A stretch of DNA of 64,000 nt from Pterobdella sp. o SKG-2022 (Eukaryota > Annelida > Clitellata > Hirudinida > Piscicolidae). Below are positions 49,937 through 61,900 of this stretch, piece by piece. The stretch spans positions 24,616,118 through 24,680,117 of the forward strand of contig OZ038320.1 in assembly GCA_964035795.1 (NCBI GenBank). The letters run 5' to 3'. Under the pieces are notes generated by a model. It saw only the letters and a program-made list of their open reading frames with translations. It did not search any database and was not told the DNA's origin. The stretch's first letter is position 1. Each line of letters begins with the position of its first letter. Both the position numbers and the translations under genes were made by a program.

Positions 49937-52900
49937 CTATATATATATATATATATATTTGGAAAACTCATTATAGTAACACTATAAAGCGCCTCTGACA
50001 ACCAGCATTAAAACGAATGATACATCCCCATACATTTAATTCCGCAGTGATAGGATCGGAGCTGGCGCCTCTAAAGCAGTTTTATCTGCGGCATTCCACC
50101 ACCCCTCTCTGCCCTACACCCAACTCCCTCAAGACTTTGCAAGGATTTCTCGCCAAGTTGGATGCCCACTTTCCTTTATTAAGCTCATGATATTTCAATA
50201 TGTTGGTGTTTTGGATTTCCTGTGTTGATATTTCTCATTGAAATGTTAATTTTTGTCAATGATTTTGCGTTTATAATTAGATCTTTTATAATAATATAAT
50301 TTTCTTTTCCACGAGTAAGCTTTTTGGTAAAAATTTCATTTTGAGTAGATTTCGAAATTATTATTTTAGCCATTCATGTTAAAGTGTTGCATGGTAATTT
50401 TAAAATCATATTATTCGCTCACTCTTGAAATGTAATAATATTTCTAATAATTATCTTCAAACCAACATTAGTAGTCACTTTATACGTAATATAAATGGAA
50501 AAGAAATATGAGAACACTATATTTATGCTTATAAAAAACTTGATAGAAGAAAGAATTGAATTGTTTATGTTAAGCTTATTAATATATATAATGTGCCGAA
50601 AATATTTCGAATTGACTGACAATGAAAACGCTTGAAAATTGAGTATATCTGTTACTTCAATCTCTTATCTCCATTAATTTCTCATTTTATTTTTACTACA
50701 CTTTTCAAGCTGGGTTCTTTTCAAAGAATTTTTAAAAACTAAATTATTCAACTAAACTAATTTAAACCTAATTAGCTTTTTATTCTTCTCAAAGATAAAA
50801 ATTGTATAAGTTTTTTATTGCTTAAAAACTCTTTCCAATTAGTTTCATACTTTGCAAATAAAGCAAAACTTTAAAAGCAATGAAAAACTCCATTTTTTTA
50901 ACACAAAACGTTGTTTTTTGATTTTCAGTCAAAACAATGAAAAAAATATTTTTTCTGATTATAAATTTAGATTCAATGGTTCCCACAAAGCCATTGTTTC
51001 AATGGAAAACCAGTTTGATAGATTAGGACGGTTAGAGCACCCCTCTTTGTTTCAAACCCTATTGTCTTGTCTTCATGCCTAACTAATTGCCATTCGATGC
51101 TCGGTTTTCACGATTGGTTTCATTATAGAAACTTTTTGATTCAATTTTAAATCAATTTGTAAAAGGTTTTTACAGGATTTATTGAGAAAATAATTTTTTT
51201 AGTTTTTTGCTGTAATCAATCATGGTATCCCAGCTATAAAAACATATTGTATTGTTTTGAAAACGAAAAGATTTAGTTGATAAACAACTACTTAAACATC
51301 TTATTTCTTTAATTTCGTCACTTTTTATGAATACTTATGTAACACATTTTAAGCATGAAAACATCGTATTAATACTCTTGCAATATACACATAGATTCAA
51401 AACATGAAAACTCATAAAAGTAGATCAATAGTCCTTCCCAGTTGAATGTTCTCAAATCGTTGGTCTCGAATTCGCTTGTGTGATTCTCCAATAAGACAAC
51501 ACGGGCTGAATAAAACTTATAATATGATAATACATATACGTAAAGCTTTACTATTTTCAAACTTAGTCAGTCGGACTTCAAATCCTAAATTACCAAAGAT
51601 TTTTTCTTGTGGGCCCATAAAAATCTCTTAGTTAAATTAGTATTAATACTATTCTCTTATCTGCTGATGAAATTTCTTCACTGAGATCAGCTTGGAGTGT
51701 TTAATTTACAGCAAGTTTGAATTTAAAACAATAATTTTAGGTTTGGTTTGAGTTTTTTTATATGTAATTATTTTAATAATCGTTTAGGTTTTAAAAATTT
51801 CATTCGAATTATAAAAATTTCTTAATCTATCTTAACTCTTGTAGGATCCGTTTTAATTTTTCTTCACTGCCATTTAAAATCATTTCACACGCTATGATTT
51901 TATGACAAATTAACTTTCAATTTAATTTAATGTTGTCACTTTCAAAAGATCCCATGCATTTCTTAGCCCTTTTTGTTTAACTTTTTTATTAGGTTTTATT
52001 CTATCTGATAAAAGATCAGAAACTGTTGATTTCCGCAGAGATCTAAGTTCCCATCAAACAAAATTTAATAATTTTTCCACCATTTATATTGAGAAGACTT
52101 TAGGAATACAGAAATATATTTCTATGTACATCTCATTAATATCAACTATGTTCTGAATAAAAAAAATTTTAAACAAACTTTATCAAAATAAACTACCTTG
52201 GAGTCCGCTTGCTATGTTTCTTCAATTCAAAGCTTCCTAACACTTTGAAAAGAATATTCAAATGAATATAATTGATATCAAAATTTCTAACTTCAAAAAC
52301 TATAAATAAACTATTGAACCGAATATAGTTTTATACAATTATAAACTTCCAATTTTATAGCGCCAAGAGCAACTGAGAAACGTAAAAATTGAGTTGCTAT
52401 ATAAAACATTGATTTGATATACTGAACACTAATCTAACACATCAACATCACAGACAACACAGCATTCAAAGCGGGCACGGCACTGAGGTGTGTCCTTGGT
52501 ACATGAGCAAAGGCAAGGGGCAACAATGGGCTTTCAGCATTGTCGACTTTAGTGCTCCGGATGCATTGACGCAACTGATGGTACAGAAAAATGTTAAAAA
52601 TTTTGCTATTTTAATTTATGGTTTTCGAGTAAGTTTAATATTTTTTTGAGAAATTCATTTAGCTGAAAGAAATATTGATAAAAAATTCTCAAAAGTAAAT
52701 AACATTGAAGTTTTTGATGCTCATATAATGGTTTTTTTAGTACAAATACATTGATCAAGACATCAGAGCTCATTTCACATGGGCACCAATACCTTTCTAT
52801 TTGTCTTAACTTGCACTCTACTATTATATATTCAAAATATTTTTTTGGGTATAATTGAAAAGAACTTCATACACTGCCAAACTATTAAATTTGAAACCGA

Positions 52901-55900
52901 TACTCAGATAAATAAGATGTAATTTGGGTCCCACGTAATGCCAAAATTAACTTGCAGAACAAATTTGTTACTCGAATTACAATGTCAAGTAATTTTCTTT
53001 TTATGATTTTTCCAACAAATTTTGAACTTTATTTTCAATTCGGTAAAATTAATTTTTACTGATACTGTAAATACATCGGAAATTCTTAGAAGTCTTAGGG
53101 TAATTTCAAAGCTATTAATTAATAGTTTTAACCAAATTTACTCGTAATGAAAAATAGCTATAATTGAAAATGCAACAGTTAATCTCACAAGTCCATAAAA
53201 CTGAATAATTTATCAACTTTTATTATATCTTCATTCATTATTCCAATCAATATCGTCGATTGATCATTAATTAAAAACATAGTATTTTAATTCGGAATTA
53301 ATTGCTCCTTAACTTGAATCAAAAGTAAACTTGAAACCCCCGTATATTGATGAAAGAATGTTTTAGTTATTTCAAAAATTTTGAAAATTGAATTTTTTCA
53401 TATTCACAGGATGAAAACTTCAATGAAGACAAACAAGTCATGCAACAAATTGAGAACTGGGAAAATATAGAAAAACTTCGAAAGCCTAATCATTTGATCG
53501 AGAAAGAAGGTTGCTCAACTCTGATGGTGGTAGAACTAGACGAATTCTTGAAAGTTTTCTCCAAAAAAAACAGCATTTACCACTTAAAACGGGATGTTGC
53601 GAATGAAAATTCAGAAAATGATAAAATCAAAAAAAGTAAAAAGTCAACTGAAAATTCACAAAAGAGAAAAAACGCATTGAGAGACTATTATATTGCCCAA
53701 GATAGCAATATTTACGCTTCCACGGACAGCAACACGGCATTGAGTATTTACGACAGCACGACTCAAATGTATCTGGAAAGTAAAACTTCTCACTTTTACG
53801 ACACCACAATTAAATCCACTTATCCTTCTTTTTCTTCCCACACTTTGCCCTCATCCTCACTTCTACACAGTCGTCTGGAGGTGTCTGAACGTCTTCATCA
53901 GAGTTATCACTTCCCATGGAGGCATCTTCCCATTCCAAACCTTCTCAAAACTTCCTCTCCTCTTCTCAACCATCCAGTTTCTTTCTCTCACAAAAGTCAT
54001 TTCAATTCTAGACTTGAAAAAGTGTTCCAGGCTTGGAGGAATAAAAGCATAAGTGAGTTATGACTTTAAGTTCTGAATGAATAATGACGGAATAAAAGCC
54101 TCATATAACGATAGTTAACTTTGTTCATAATTATTTAGGAATTATGCGTTTTATATTTTTTGTTTTCTGGGCAAAAAAGTAGATAACTCTTTCTCTTGAC
54201 AGGCCTCCCCACACATATAATTGAACATTGCGGAAATGAAGAAAGTAATGCAAAACCCCAAAGGTGGGTTTTTATAGCAAACCATCTCTTAGTGTACTGG
54301 TTAACAGATTGGCCAAACAATGAAAAAGAAAATGATGCTGATCAGCTCAAACCGGTTTTTGCTAAGTTTGAAGGTAAGTTCTACTTTTCCACTACGTCGT
54401 GCTTGAAAAGTCTATTTTCATAAATTAAATCAGTTTAATTCTAACTTGAATTTATTTCAAAAGTTTTTTCAAACTTTTATAGAATTTTGCAAATTGAGTT
54501 GGGAGTTAGAGTTATTGTTCGAAGTGGGAATGTTGATTTAGAAGTTGTAAAGAATTAGTTTTTTTTTGATAATTTGAAAGTTTTCAACAGTATTCAATTT
54601 TTTTTTTTGCATTTTTAGAAGTTTGAATTTCTACAAAAAATGATATATTTCGTAAAATGATCCATTTACGAACATTCTTTCCTAACTCTTTGTAATTGCT
54701 TTTTGTTCTCAAGTTTTTATCAAAAAACAATTCTTTTTTAATTAAAACTTTTTTTATTCTCTTGTAAAGCTTTTTCGGCCTTTTATGCCTATACTTATTT
54801 GAAATGTATTGTTTCATGCAGCAGTCTTTACGGGACTTTGGCGTATATTTATGCCTCCTTTGATCTACTCCCGTGGTATTATTGAAGTCTTCTTCAAAAG
54901 ATGAATCAGATTTTCAATTGCAACAAACAATAATCATTGTTGTTCACTCTGGGAACAATTCACAATGATTGAAAAGCTATAAATCTCTTCTTAGTCTTTT
55001 GAAAGCTCTTTTATTACCCGGCTATCGCCTATTTTTTAAAAATAATCATAAAATATTCCTTTTCTCTAAGATTTGCTTATTTAAAATAGTTTCAACATTG
55101 GAAAAATATATTTTTCAATTATATTTTTTACTTTTGTAATAACCAATGGCAGTCAAGTGAGCATTTGAATGAGATGAGCACTTGAAATTTCATTTATTTT
55201 ACGACAGCATAGTCTACTGCGATGTGAATTTCCCCAATCCTTGCGGACCTGTGTGCAATCTAGAGGCAACTAGATGCACAATTAAGCTTCGAGCTACAAA
55301 ATTCTGCGAATTTTCAAATCAACAATACACTTTTAAAGCTAAAATACAGAAGTTTTGTTGGAAAAAACTTTTTTTTTTTAAATTTCATTTTTCAAAACAA
55401 TTTCAAAGTTTAAAGCAATTTAAAAAACCAGTAAAATAAAAACTAAAAAAACTAAAACATTATAATTAAAGAGAATAAAAAGGCCTCAGTATTTTTTCGT
55501 GAATTTGGTCGATTCCGGAAAATAGCGCTAGAGTGATGAAACTATTACAGGTTACTATGTAGTTGTGCAAGAAAAGTCAGTGCCGTGTGGTTTCATTAAA
55601 ATTTTGTTGGGCTTAATATATGCTTGGGAATTGAATGGAAACTAAATTTGTAATATAGTGCCTTCAAAGGCGGAACCATTCAAATACTTAGCACTGATAA
55701 ATTTTTGATTATCATTAAAATCTGGCGTTAAAGATGAAAAAAGAATTAAAGATTGTTTTTATAAACTTCGACTTAAAAATATGTTTAAAAAATTGAAGAC
55801 CTATTAAATGTTTTTATCGTGACACGAAATTTTCTGGTAAATGCTACATCATCAACATTAGTTTATCGAACGCCTTAAAAGCTTCCAAGTCTAATGAAAG

Positions 55901-58900
55901 TTTAGAAATATTATTCAAAAAAAAGAAAATAATTTATACGACTTTTTCGACCTATGAAATGAAAAGTAAAGTTTTGAAGGTTTCAAGAACGTTTTTTTAT
56001 TTCTTCTAGTTTCTAGGCATGAACTTTTATCACGTGATCAGTGTGATTTACTTAAATTTTACAGCATAATCAATGCACCAAACTAGCTAGCACTCACAAA
56101 AGCATATAACAACAAGACACACTATTTTCGCACTTAATTTTTCGGTAATTTCCGCAGCCATGTTTTTTGAATGACCAGAGGTGCGGTAATATTTATGAGT
56201 GTCAACCTCATGCTGTCATTATTCATTAGCCTCAATTAAAGAAATAATCGATGCCCACTAAGCCTTCGGCGTATCATTGGTAATATAGAATACATACATA
56301 CAGAATGTCTTAAACATGTTTTTATGAAAGATATATAAATGGAAAAAATTTCTTCCGCTATAAATTTACCCTGTTTTTTTAATAAGCAATCATTAATTCC
56401 AAAACATTTCTTAAGACTTTTTTGGCCCAAAGTTGATTAAAAGTAAATATAAGATTGGTGTTTGAATGCACTTGAAATATGAGGCATATTCCACTGCATT
56501 ATGTTGGGGTTGGCTGCAACTACAATGACAAGTCGTTATATTAATTACAGCTAGACACCTGTGTTACTAGCCTGGGAGATTGATTAATAGAATGATGTAT
56601 GATGATATGAAGAGAAAGAAGGATTTAACTAGATTTCTGAGCTGATTATGTAAAAACCTTTTTAACAATATTTAACAATAATTGATGTTTAATTATAAAA
56701 AATAAATAATGAAACATTTATTCCTCATATAATGTCTTATGAAATACTATTTGAAAAATGTTAAAAAGATAAAATCATAATCTAAATTTAAAATTATAAT
56801 AGAATTAATGATAAATTTCCAATAATTTATCATACATTAGTTTCTTTAAAAGTCTGAATAAAATTGAACTTTTAACAGGCATCAAACAAATATTCTTATG
56901 AAAGCAATAGTTATGATACTTTGAGTAAACATTCTATGGAAGTTTCACTTTTGACCAGGTAAACTGCCGAGAAGCAAATTGTAAAAAAAAATAAATTGAG
57001 AAGGAAATGAGAAATTAGAAGGGTATATAGATTGATGATGGAACATAAAAATTAGGGATTTTTGATGGATTAAAAAGATGAGAAAGAATGATTTGTGTTG
57101 AAGATAGATAGTGCACAGGATTAAATGCTGACCATGCTGACGGAATATCGGCTCGAAAATAAATAGCTGGCGAGATTGCCTGTTGAAGAACAAATTATTG
57201 GAAATATTTGCCTGTTGCAATAATATTGAAAACATGATATTTTTATGAAATTAATTCGGGGTTGAATATTGCCTTAATAAAATGCCTTTTATTCTTTTGA
57301 TCTTTGCGATTTTTGTTGTTTATCAATAACAAGCATCATTTTATGTTTAAAGATCTTTGCTAAAAATTTATGCAATCATGAATTCAAAAATTACATCGCT
57401 TTACTACATTTGGTTCGAGTTACATGATTAAATTTTGCCAAAGCTGCTCTTCTTTCGCTATTAGTGGAGGCCTAGGGTTAAATAGAGTCAAAATAATATA
57501 AAAATAAGCGTGACTTTGGAGTTTTAAAAATTTTAAATGACTTTTATAAATTATCTAAATATATATAATTTTCAATTTGGAAAAGCTATTCATAATAGAT
57601 AAGAGAGAGTTAAAATGAAAGTGTTCGAAATCATCATCCTCCATTTTTCCTTAAAGATTTTAACTGCATTTCAAATTTTATTAAAAAACAAATTCAATTG
57701 AAACTAAATTTTCATAAAAACATAACTAAGTTATTTTATATACTTTTTGATTTTAAATTTAACTAAAAATGACATGGGTATTATATATCAAATTAAAAAT
57801 AAAGCAAGTTACCATTCAAAAAAAAAACATAAAAAACCCTCGAAATACTTTCCGACCAATCTTATTTTATACATGCAAAGAAATGTATGCATATAATTTT
57901 CAATTTATTTATCCACGTTGCATTTAAACCAACGTATATGTGATAAAAAATACAGATTGATTGGGGGGAAAATAAAAGCATTAGAAGACTGAGCTGTCGA
58001 TTACCAAAAAACTTTTCATTCAAATAAATCTTAAAAAATAAAATTTTTTCTCAAAACCACCAAAAAATTGAAGTATTTTAAAATTTTATTCTTTATAAAA
58101 AGAAATTTTCAAAAAATAGCTTTAAATGCTTGCAAACGCCATAAATATCCTCTGGAACCCCAACAGTTTTAGGCTGCCAGGACATGCATCTTCCAGCAAA
58201 CACGCATTCCATTAAGAATTCAGATTCTCTAATCATTTCATGCAATAGCACCTCTCAGACATGGACACTACAATGCATAAAGAAGGTTTGGAGTGGTTTG
58301 GAGGAGCCAATCTTTTGCCCTGCTTCGCCCAGTTGGTGCTATGTTTCAATAAATTTTAGTGTTGGAGAACTTTGATCGTTGTAAGCTTTTATGTTTTTGT
58401 GTTATTAATTTGTTCTGAAGAATAAATGTGTTTGAAAAATTAAGTCAATAATAACGTAGAAAATTACCTAGAAAAATAAACGTATTAAACGTTTTTGAAT
58501 TAGGTATAATGATAAATATGAAATTCATTATAGTTTATGGCAGGATTACAAGAAGCTGTAAATTAAACTGAGTTAGACCATTTAAAATTCTTTTTAAACT
58601 TTTTTCATTGGCAGAAAAAACGCGTTTTTTATCGTAAAACTCGCTTTCATAAATCACAATTAAGAAAATTTAAATAATATTCTTTATTTAGTTTAAAAGA
58701 TTGCATTAGGAATAAAATTCTATAGCCTCTCTCAAATATTTCATTGAAATATTGAAAATAAAACCGAAGAGGAAACTCTTAAAAAAATCTTTGATGAGTT
58801 TTTAAATAGTTTTACAAAAGTTTATATTTTGATAATTTTTTTTTCAATGAAATAAATCCATTTTGTATTAAATAAAAAATAGTTCTTTGCATCAATTGTT

Positions 58901-61900
58901 ATTGCTCGAAACAAAATTTTAAACAAAAAAGTCATGTAAAATAATTTTTTCTTCTAGTAAGTAAACAAATGTTGAGACTAAATTAAACATGTCATTAACA
59001 AAAAACATTCAACAGTTGATTTTAAACAGTATTTCAGACAATATTTTTGAAACGTGCTATAAAAGTGGCAACACTAAAGGTAATCACATATGAAGCCTAA
59101 TTAGATAATGAGTGCTTAGAATGATCACTCTAATACACGCAGATTAAATTAGGAATGACTACCTAGGAAAGAATTTCCGGGTGTAGCATTCATTTTAGGA
59201 TTCATAGTTTTTTTTTTTGGCATTTCTAAGTCAAGATTTTATATTCTTTTTTTGAGTATGTTTTGTGGGCAACGCTTTAAATCAAAATAAATTACAGTAA
59301 TTGCATTCTATTTGTATACTTTTCTTTAAGATAGGAATAATTTGCTGATTCATCAACTTTCTTGTAGAATCTCTCACCTAATTGCTCAACATTCTTCACT
59401 AAACATTTTCTCTTTATGCGAAAAAATAAAACATTAAATAAAGAAAGAAAAAATAATTTCAGATAATGGAAAAATGTAAATTAAAATAATTTTCAGCAGA
59501 AAGCATTATTTTGTGTTTGAGAACAAAAACTAAAGCTCAAATATCTTGGTACCTTGCATAAAAAACCATTAAGAACTACTGTTTTTGGTGGAAGCGCTTA
59601 AGAAAAATGAATCAATACAAAATAACGAATAATAGTCAATCTACTATGCATTCTTCCAAGCTACACCAATTACAGACTTTTGAATTATTTAAGAGCGGAT
59701 CCATGAATGTTTTTTGTCTGTTCAATGATTTATTTGTAAACTTGCTACCCATTGATTTATGTCTCAAAGCTTCAAAAAAAAAGACTGTTTCTCTTGATTT
59801 CAACACAAAATAAGCCGCACTAAAGTTTTGAGTTTGTCAACAATACTTATGACTTGGATTAAATTTTTGATAATGCTAGTGACAATGATATTTTTGGACA
59901 TAGTAGTAGTCTCGCAAGTGTCCACGGGCCATTTATTCCAAATGAAACTCTCCCACGCCACAACGACTGCTTCTTGGTGATGATGTCAAAATATGCTTCG
60001 GTAGATTGTTTTATAATTTCATAAAAGTTCATTCCTGGAGAATCTATTGTTGTTGAAAGCCTTATTCAATAAACAACTTTTTAGAATTATAAGAGCGGGT
60101 TTTTTTATTGCTTCGATGCAAAATTCTGCCCCACAAAACAGAAGAATAAACATTTTTCAAAAAATTGTTTCAATTTAATTTTGAAAATTTTTATTTTTTT
60201 TTATCAACACCATAAAGAATCCTGTCGTAACTATTTGAGCATTAACAATTCATTGGGCAATGCAAAATTTTGAAAGGGTGATAAATAAAAAAGAATTTGT
60301 TGCTTCCAAGTTTTGTTTGATGATTTTTAGTTTGATAGAAAGGTTATTATATCAATTTGAATTTGATTATAGTGGTTACATATTCAAAATGATTGGCATT
60401 CATATTAATTATGTGCGATATGCCTTTGCTGATTTTGTATGAATTAATGGTGTATCGAACAAGTTCATAAATTTTTACGTTTTTCGATAAGTCATTTGAA
60501 AGCTTCCGAACGTACTTTGTTTTCAAACAGTTTCGAAAAATGTCCTAATATGGCTTCCCATAAAAATTTTCAAGTTTTTCTAGAATAGAGCACTAGATAA
60601 AAATAAAAGTCAATTTAAATGATATATTTCAGCATCAAGTGGAATTATCATCACAAATAGACGTTGGAAAAAAATATGAAGGGAATTTATGATTTTATTT
60701 CACTTTTCAGATGTAGATGGAGCGTTGAAAACAAAAGAAGCCAGAGAGAAAAAAAATTTACCATTAGGTGAGCAAATGGCTTGGAAGGATATTTTACCCA
60801 AGATTTATGGGCAGTTTTTATAACTAGAACCATCCATATTTAAGGGTTTTTGGAGATTATTGGCCAAAAATGATACTCAAATAATTCATTTTGTATTAGT
60901 TGTGTAATGCTTTTGTAAATTTCAATTTTCTAAACGAATCAGAAACGAACACTTTGAAAAATTTTGATTAAGTGAAGCTAATTTTCCATTTATTTATTGG
61001 AATGGTTAAACATAAATAATTTATTCCTTGTTTTAGGTTTTGTTTAAAAATTTGAATTCAAAATTTTTTTTCTAAAATTAATAGTCTTCGAATAAAATTA
61101 TCCCATAAACTCGGTTTAAAATTTCATAGTTGATAATTTCTTCATATGTCATGGTATCCACCAGTTCATGAGAGCATCCTTCAACTTTTAAATATTTTAT
61201 TCCCAATTAAACTCAAATTTTAGTAGCACGTATTTGTGGCGAATTTCAAAATATTTGACTTGATATTGAAATAGAAATAACTTAGGTCTAACATAGTCTT
61301 TTAGCTTATTTACAAATTTTTCTCACAACTAAACAAGCATGCAGCATACTTAGATATTTTAAAAACATATTTCAAAGCTACATAATCAGAACATTATACA
61401 TATCATATAAGATTTTGATAACAATATTCACCGACACCCTTCTCCACACCAGGCTTAATGTTGACCATTTCAGTAGGGATAATAATCGGAATCACCCTAG
61501 GCTTCTTGTTCCTATTTCTTGTTTGCACGTGTCGAAAAAGGTATTTTGAGTCAGTTTTATAATGCCTTAAAGCTGTTTCCACTCAGCATAACAGCTAATT
61601 TGTATTTTTTTAAAATTGTGTTTATCTTAGATGGAAGTTTTTTTATTTGGAAAAGTTATTTTATTTTTGGAAATCGAGTCGTAATCGTATTGAAAACTCT
61701 AGCGAAATTGGGTATATTTCATTTTAAATACCTTTTACGACTGTAAAATTTCGTTGAGTATTTGAAAGACATTATTTAGAAGTTAAAAAAAAATTGTTTC
61801 AGCTTCTACGAGTCTAAGGATTAAAAATATTAAGTTTGCCATATGAGAATGAATGCTGTAGAAATATTTAAAAATTTTTTTATTCTCATAATCATTTTTG

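Noticed and set aside
50041..50189. Plus-strand open frame considered as an exon of the lectin/CUB gene
   Set aside because: It lacks lectin or CUB features and a donor in phase. The minus strand and the adjoining (AT)n tract suit a retroelement remnant better.
54825..54886. Possible exon [17 protein letters not shown], phase-neutral between CUB and CCP
   Set aside because: Including it breaks the natural FAKFEG-CQDM join between CUB end and CCP Cys; it probably has matching phase by chance.
55182..55439. Cys-rich frame [18 protein letters not shown]
   Set aside because: Phases fit only with a forced acceptor and no good donor, and the CCP module is complete without it.
61541..61746. Continuation of the open frame after the TM helix (61519-61746)
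   Set aside because: GTATTT at 61541 acts as donor in phase 2, and the long tail exon at 62059 is phase-compatible; the read-through sequence is intron-like.
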